The notes under the pieces were generated by a model. It saw only the letters and a list, made by a program, of their open reading frames with translations, was not told where the DNA came from and did not search any database. The position numbers and the translations under genes are program-made. Below, in pieces: positions 61,701-64,000 of a stretch of DNA of 64,000 nt. Within the stretch, counting starts at the first letter, position 1, and the number at the start of each line of letters is the position of its first letter. Origin of the DNA: Parapedobacter deserti (lineage in GTDB: Bacteria > Bacteroidota > Bacteroidia > Sphingobacteriales > Sphingobacteriaceae); NCBI RefSeq assembly GCF_042646065.1, contig NZ_JBHRTA010000016.1:1-64000 (forward strand). The letters are read 5' to 3'.

Positions 61701-63727
61701 GCCTCATTGGAATTTACATAGCCATCATTAGCCAAGAAAGCGATGGTAGCCGTACCAAAGAAATCCGGTGTCGGTGTGAATGTGGCAGCCTTTAGTGCGG
61801 TATTGACAGCGGCAAGCGTGCCTGACGCGGTAAAGGACGCCGTTCCATTTCCTCCTCCACTAAAGGTAATGCCGTCGGTTCCCAGGGTTATAGTTCCACC
61901 CGTTACCGTAAAGGTGAGAGTCTGGTCATCGCCGTCGATATCAGCAACCCCGATATCATCAGAAAGTGCTATTGGCCCGCTGTCTTCTAACACGGCTGTT
62001 GGCGCCGTGGGCGCCGTGGCTACCGGAGCATTATTTTCGATTTTTTGCACGGTGGCTGTAGCTGCCGCTCCTACGTTGTCGGAAGCATCCGTCAGCGTTA
62101 CGCTGAGTGTAACCGTTCCGGGGTTTAAATCACTCAGGTTGATACCCGTCACTTGATCAGTCACACTTGTGACCGTACCGGAGTTTGAAACAGGTATACC
62201 CCCGCCGCTACTAGTAAATGTGTAATGATAAGTTGCCCCTACCTCAGCTCCCGCAAAGGTAAAACTGATGGCCGCCTCGTTATCCGAGGTAATCAGATCC
62301 TGATCAATGCTTACGGTATAACCCAATGGTGGAGCGAAGTCTAGGCACCAACTAAAATTATCCAGATTTAGGTAGATAAATCCTCCAGCTATCGAGATCT
62401 CTAACTGATCGATCAGCTTTTTGGAATGATCTTCGGGCCCTTCCGCCGAGAAATCGATATAGGTGTAACCAGAGTTGGAGGTAGGATTTGTTTCAAATCC
62501 TCCCGTTTTGGTAAATGTGTAAACTTGGCTTCCAGATCGGAGTCCGCTGATCGTCACGGAACCGCTACCCGTTGGGCTTGCGCCATCCGCTATCGAGGAT
62601 AGGTATAGGTAAAGCCCCGGCACGGCAATTACTCCGTCAACTATGGTAATGGTAAAGGGGCCTGTTCCGGCAGTATTCTTTAGGTTATACGCTGATCCTC
62701 CCCATCCATTGTTTGGAATTTCGCTATTGACCCTCCAATTTGTAGAAAGCGTAAATACTTTCCCGTTGCCCGAAAACGTTGTTGCGCCATTGGTTTCCCC
62801 TTGATCGAACGTTTCAGTAAAACAGGAGCCGACATAATGCAGTTGCCCGCCCGTAAATGCCGGAGTGCCACCGGTTTCATCTTCATTTTGGATGTCCGTA
62901 TTAGCTTTTAAATCCAACCGAAGGCTGCCCTCACCGGCGACGTTGTTGACCACAACGGTGTAAGTAGCAGAACCGTTAGTGCCTGAGACACTAGTGATGG
63001 TCCCGCTTGCGGAACCCGTGGTTGTAAGCTCAAAATCGGTAATATCTACATTGAATGCATTTTTAGAAAAGGTAACCGCATAGGAAACCGTTGTGGCAGT
63101 GCTGGTGGGGCTGCCCACGAGCGCAATACCCAGCACCTCAACGGGGTCTTCATCGCCTACCGAAAAGGGGGAGGCGTATGTAAAATGGTCGAGATAAAAG
63201 TTGATGTCGCTGGCTTCTATTCGAATCTCGTCTACGTCAAAGAAGATCGGATTTGCCGAAAAGTCTAACGGTGCTTCGGCCGTTCTAGAAAAACTGGCAG
63301 GGACCGAACCGGTGGCTATCCCGTTCTTATACCCCGTGATAGTACCCGATTCATCTGCGAACCCGGCATCCCTCAGGTAAATACCCCTAAACTGAAATGC
63401 TCCACCATCTGCTTTCTTTATTGTCCATGCAGTGATTGCCCCTGGATTTGCGTTGTTATCATACAGACAATAAGAACCACCATATCCCTCAATCAGCTTC
63501 CCAGTAATTACGCTTCCATTACCTGGATCATTAATTGAAAACAAAAATCCTCCGGCGTTTGCGACTTCCGGTATCCCCGGATCGGGCAAATTATCTCCGA
63601 ACGTGAGTCCGTATCCATACTCGGCACCCAGATTATTAAAATCAATAGTAGTCTGTGCCTGATTCCAGTAAGGCACAAACATCATCAATAACCCTGCAAA
63701 GAGGGCAGAAGCGAAGAAGCTTTTCAT
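55793..63727 (-). CDS. Giant T9SS-exported adhesin-like protein with cadherin-like, Ig-like and MBG/YDG repeats
   Basis: 2644 aa. Signal peptide 1-25 (MKSFFASALFAGLLMM start). Residues about 25-560 are unique beta-rich domains. About 570-1330 are cadherin-like/VCBS-type repeats with AVNDAPV joints. About 1330-1960 are Bap/SwmB-like units (YYLEDDVLTFTVQFNE, LSFSYTVQ). About 1970-2400 are MBG/YDG modules (VYDGTAKSL, KTYGSADPELTY). The last 95 residues form the T9SS type B sorting domain (HPAVSPNGDGVNEFL, RLPAGTYFYVVEL, KGYFVLRY). It is likely a cell-surface adhesin or motility-linked protein. Reading frame is uninterrupted over 7.9 kb. Confidence 0.9.
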   Translation of the reverse strand: MKSFFASALFAGLLMMFVPYWNQAQTTIDFNNLGAEYGYGLTFGDNLPDPGIPEVANAGGFLFSINDPGNGSVITGKLIEGYGGSYCLYDNNANPGAITAWTIKKADGGAFQFRGIYLRDAGFADESGTITGYKNGIATGSVPASFSRTAEAPLDFSANPIFFDVDEIRIEASDINFYLDHFTYASPFSVGDEDPVEVLGIALVGSPTSTATTVSYAVTFSKNAFNVDITDFELTTTGSASGTITSVSGTNGSATYTVVVNNVAGEGSLRLDLKANTDIQNEDETGGTPAFTGGQLHYVGSCFTETFDQGETNGATTFSGNGKVFTLSTNWRVNSEIPNNGWGGSAYNLKNTAGTGPFTITIVDGVIAVPGLYLYLSSIADGASPTGSGSVTISGLRSGSQVYTFTKTGGFETNPTSNSGYTYIDFSAEGPEDHSKKLIDQLEISIAGGFIYLNLDNFSWCLDFAPPLGYTVSIDQDLITSDNEAAISFTFAGAEVGATYHYTFTSSGGGIPVSNSGTVTSVTDQVTGINLSDLNPGTVTLSVTLTDASDNVGAAATATVQKIENNAPVATAPTAPTAVLEDSGPIALSDDIGVADIDGDDQTLTFTVTGGTITLGTDGITFSGGGNGTASFTASGTLAAVNTALKAATFTPTPDFFGTATIAFLANDGYVNSNEASVSFPVTAVNDVPTVVGLPAVITVTEDIMGNLDISSSSFADVDSDEITVILSVFNGTIAFSAPGGIPVTFAGNGTATATITGSPIAINSYIGIPTNIQYVPPANLSGPAADMLTITANDGDGSGDVELGTVPINITAVNDAPLVTTTGGTTTFTEPVDGSPAAIAIDNALTVTDPDNTTLASAVVAITGNFQSGQDVLGFINDGSTMGNITGSFNAATGTLELTSAGAIATLAEWEAALRAVTYSNTSQHPNTANRTVSFMVDDGTDQSVQATKTVNVTAVNTAPVLTIPATIAVNEDTTTPFTGISFSDVDAGSGIVTTTFSVPSGSLSATSGGGVTVGGTASALTLSGTIADLNTFIAAGAVAYTPALNMNGDVTLTVTINDNGNTGSGGARQDSGTVTLAIAAVNDAPVVTAPATIAVDEDVPTALTGISFADVDAGSNPVTATFSVGSGTLSATSGGGIAVSGSGTGTLTLVGTIADLNAFVAASNLNFTTALNATSDVALTVSINDNGHTGSGGALEDATTITLAVTAVNDAPVNTVPAAQTVDQDGALVFSAGNGNLISVGDVDAGGGIIRVTLTASNGLLTLPGTTGLSFIVGSGANDGSMTFEGTIADINSALNGLIFSPTPGYNGAAGLQITTSDLGLSGSGGTQTATDTITITVNAINPKITGAQAVTPDGLYKIADVIILTVSFDQAVIVDVINGSPTLVLETGSIDREATYVSGSGSNTLTFTYTVQAGDLSADLDYESTGALTLNGATIRNASGDHAILTLPAVGGVNSIAGQHDIIIDGVAPAVTSVAVPANGYYLEDDVLTFTVQFNENVIVDAGVGIPYLGLTIGTTGVQAPYISGSGTNSLAFRYTVQPGEQDLDGVVLGSDIRLNGGTIRDIAGNDVVPILNSVAATNGVFVYAITPGVTLSTTAVSPVREAFTVSIAFTEPVTGFTTADLSVANATVSNLQTADNITYTALVTPVADGAVSIQVLADAAQNIGNNGNTASNTLSLVYDGTAPAVTSVAVPAGGTYRSGDVLSFTVHFSEDVSVSGSVPTLPISIGRNAVQAHLTGSTNSTLSFSYTVQEGESDTDGIEIGPGISLNGGALQDEAGNDASLVLAGVGSTNGILVDAVSPSVISVNVPANGYYREGDALIFAVQLDEAVTVNTTNGTPYLELTIGAVTVQASYVGGSDNDPLTFSYTVQADDQDLDGITLGNELMLDGGTIQDAAGNDALRALQGIAPTDGVMVYSVTPAVTLTTEVASPVNGPFVVTATFSEAVTGFTLDDITVSNGIVSDLQTSDNTAYTFLVTPAMRGEVQLSVAAGVAVNIANNGNQASNTLSVQFNPVITGITLNDGSFVYDGTAKSLAITGNLPAGTAVSYENNSRTDAGTQEVVATISGSNYETLVLTAALTVTPLELTVTAQNRTKTYGSADPELTYTVSSALVDGDAFTGAPEREPGEGVGMYAITRGTLSAGSNYDITFIGAALTITPAAITGITLNDGSFVYDGTAKSLAIMGNLPAGTVVSYENNSRTDAGTQEVVATISGSNYEPLVLTAVLTVTPLELTVTAQNRTKAYGSADPELTYTVSSALVDGDAFTGAPEREPGEGVGTYAITRGTLSAGTNYDITFIGAALTITPAAITGITLSDGSFVYDGTAKSLAVEGTLPEGTAVSYANNSRTDAGTQEVAATISGSNYETLVLAAALRITPAMRTLTFPVLPEKTYGAADFAAGAAASSGEEIRYASSDPLVAEVLANGRIRIVGAGSATITATVPENGNYANHPEISQVLTVGKAQQLITINAPAEVSRDAGTIQLDVSASSGLPVSLSIDDEQVATMEGTVLHIHRLGTVRITATQAGDGNHEAAAPVTVTVRVTDPSLDFPVRVHPAVSPNGDGVNEFLMIEGIRDHPVNRVTVISRNGTVVWEASGYDNDRVAFRGIGTGQQRLPAGTYFYVVELGTGGSTGYRKGYFVLRY
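56780..57661 (-). repeat. Tandem 441-bp repeats encoding MBG/YDG modules
   Basis: Two adjacent units of 441 bp (147 codons) are almost identical: the sequence TAGCGTAATGCCGGTGATG recurs at 56780, 57221 and 57662. A third, more diverged and shortened unit follows at the left. The copies keep frame, and the near identity of the first two indicates recent duplication or gene conversion. Confidence 0.85.
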
Positions 63728-63768
63728 GGCAGATCCAAAATGTATCCAAGCTGATAGAACTTGAAAAA

Positions 63769-63789
63769 GGGGATGTCAATCACATCCCC
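63769..63789 (-). terminator. Terminator between the tail-collar-like gene and the adhesin gene
   Basis: GGGGATGT and ACATCCCC flank a 5-nt loop; on the minus strand a T run follows the stem. Confidence 0.8.
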
Positions 63790-63798
63790 GAAAATCGG

Positions 63799-64000
63799 TT
63801 AATTTCTTGAAGGGAATATTCCTTCCAATGCGATAATATAATTCATCGCAATGTAGGGTTGCCTATTCTCGTGTGGTTGATTTCCCCCCACCGGTTGGAT
63901 GGTTTGTGGGCTCATCGTTGTGTTGGGCACACCTTGGATGAAAGCGCTACCGGCAACTGTCTTTCCCCGTTCGATCGTTACCTGGTTATTGGCAATGACA
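63799..64000 (-). CDS. Phage tail collar/microcystin-dependent protein-like, C-terminal part
   Basis: Only the last 66 codons are in the window; the gene continues beyond position 64000. The sequence MSPQTIQPVGGNQPHENRQP and the end YIAMNYIIALEGIFPSRN are the characteristic C-terminus of the tail collar (microcystin-dependent protein, MdpB-like) family, in which the segment GGNQPH-N-QPY is conserved. The stop is 71 bp upstream of the adhesin ATG, with a terminator between. Several Bacteroidota carry such genes near T9SS adhesins, outside prophages. Function here is unknown. Confidence 0.75.
   Translation of the reverse strand, partial: VIANNQVTIERGKTVAGSAFIQGVPNTTMSPQTIQPVGGNQPHENRQPYIAMNYIIALEGIFPSRN

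Noticed and set aside
59700..62150. Series of plus-strand ORFs of 90-160 codons
   Set aside because: They mirror the repeat structure of the adhesin on the minus strand and have no start signals or family features.
1..64000. CRISPR array, insertion sequence or integrase
   Set aside because: No spaced direct-repeat array and no transposase or integrase motif was found on either strand.
63799..64000. Evidence of a prophage
   Set aside because: Only a tail collar-like C-terminus is present, a family also common outside phages; no other phage gene is visible.

Overview
The window looks like chromosomal DNA of a Bacteroidota bacterium, probably a Sphingobacteriaceae-type soil or water organism. 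Evidence is the SusC/SusD pairs, an ECF sigma/FecR pair, Bacteroidota promoters with a TAnnTTTG -7 box, a PorP/SprF protein and a giant secreted protein with a gliding/T9SS type B C-terminus, and the Wzi-type capsule protein. The genus is not determined.

Layout: (1) 1-2.5 kb: a tRNA-Arg(CCT) gene carrying a perfect 20-bp palindrome between its D arm and anticodon arm, then a three-gene alkylation-repair operon (Ada-like, Oxygenase-NA-like, AlkB-like). (2) 2.5-9.2 kb: ClC chloride channel, DinB-like secreted protein, DUF4954 beta-helix protein and glmS. (3) 9.3-31.7 kb: a large surface-polysaccharide locus. It holds a WecA/WbpL-like initiating transferase, Wzi, an SDR sugar enzyme, three glycosyltransferases, Wzy, Wzx, a deacetylase/acetyltransferase/ATP-grasp decoration set, a lone oppositely oriented beta-helix protein, and all five enzymes expected for UDP-2,3-diacetamido-mannuronic acid (WbpA, B, E, D, I types). 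An L-2-hydroxyglutarate oxidase lies between wbpA and wbpE. A winged-helix regulator sits upstream and shares a 17-nt promoter element with wbpA. The centre of this locus (about 12-25 kb) is visibly more AT-rich than its edges, as expected for an exchangeable cassette. (4) 31.7-34.9 kb: an orphan STN-domain protein, a Crp-like regulator, an AraC regulator and a small exported protein. (5) 34.9-40.9 kb: a SusC-SusD-TlpA operon in which susD is broken by one in-frame amber codon, preceded by a 186-bp imperfect inverted repeat. (6) 41-50.9 kb: an HTH protein and a polysaccharide utilisation locus (sigma, FecR, SusC with STN domain, SusD, GH5 hydrolase). (7) 51.2-54.6 kb: a five-gene signalling operon (lipoprotein, 7-TM protein, histidine kinase, response regulator, Crp-like protein). 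Its promoter region is closely matched upstream of the second Crp-like gene 19 kb away. (8) 54.7-64 kb: PorP/SprF, a 2644-residue T9SS-exported repeat protein, and the 3' end of a phage tail collar-like gene.

The genes fall into a capsule/O-antigen assembly line, two glycan or nutrient uptake systems, and a T9SS surface protein module. The most unusual points are the tRNA palindrome, the predicted 2-oxoglutarate/2-hydroxyglutarate redox loop in the sugar pathway, the paired promoter elements and the amber-interrupted susD. All functional calls come from reading motifs by eye; no database search was run.
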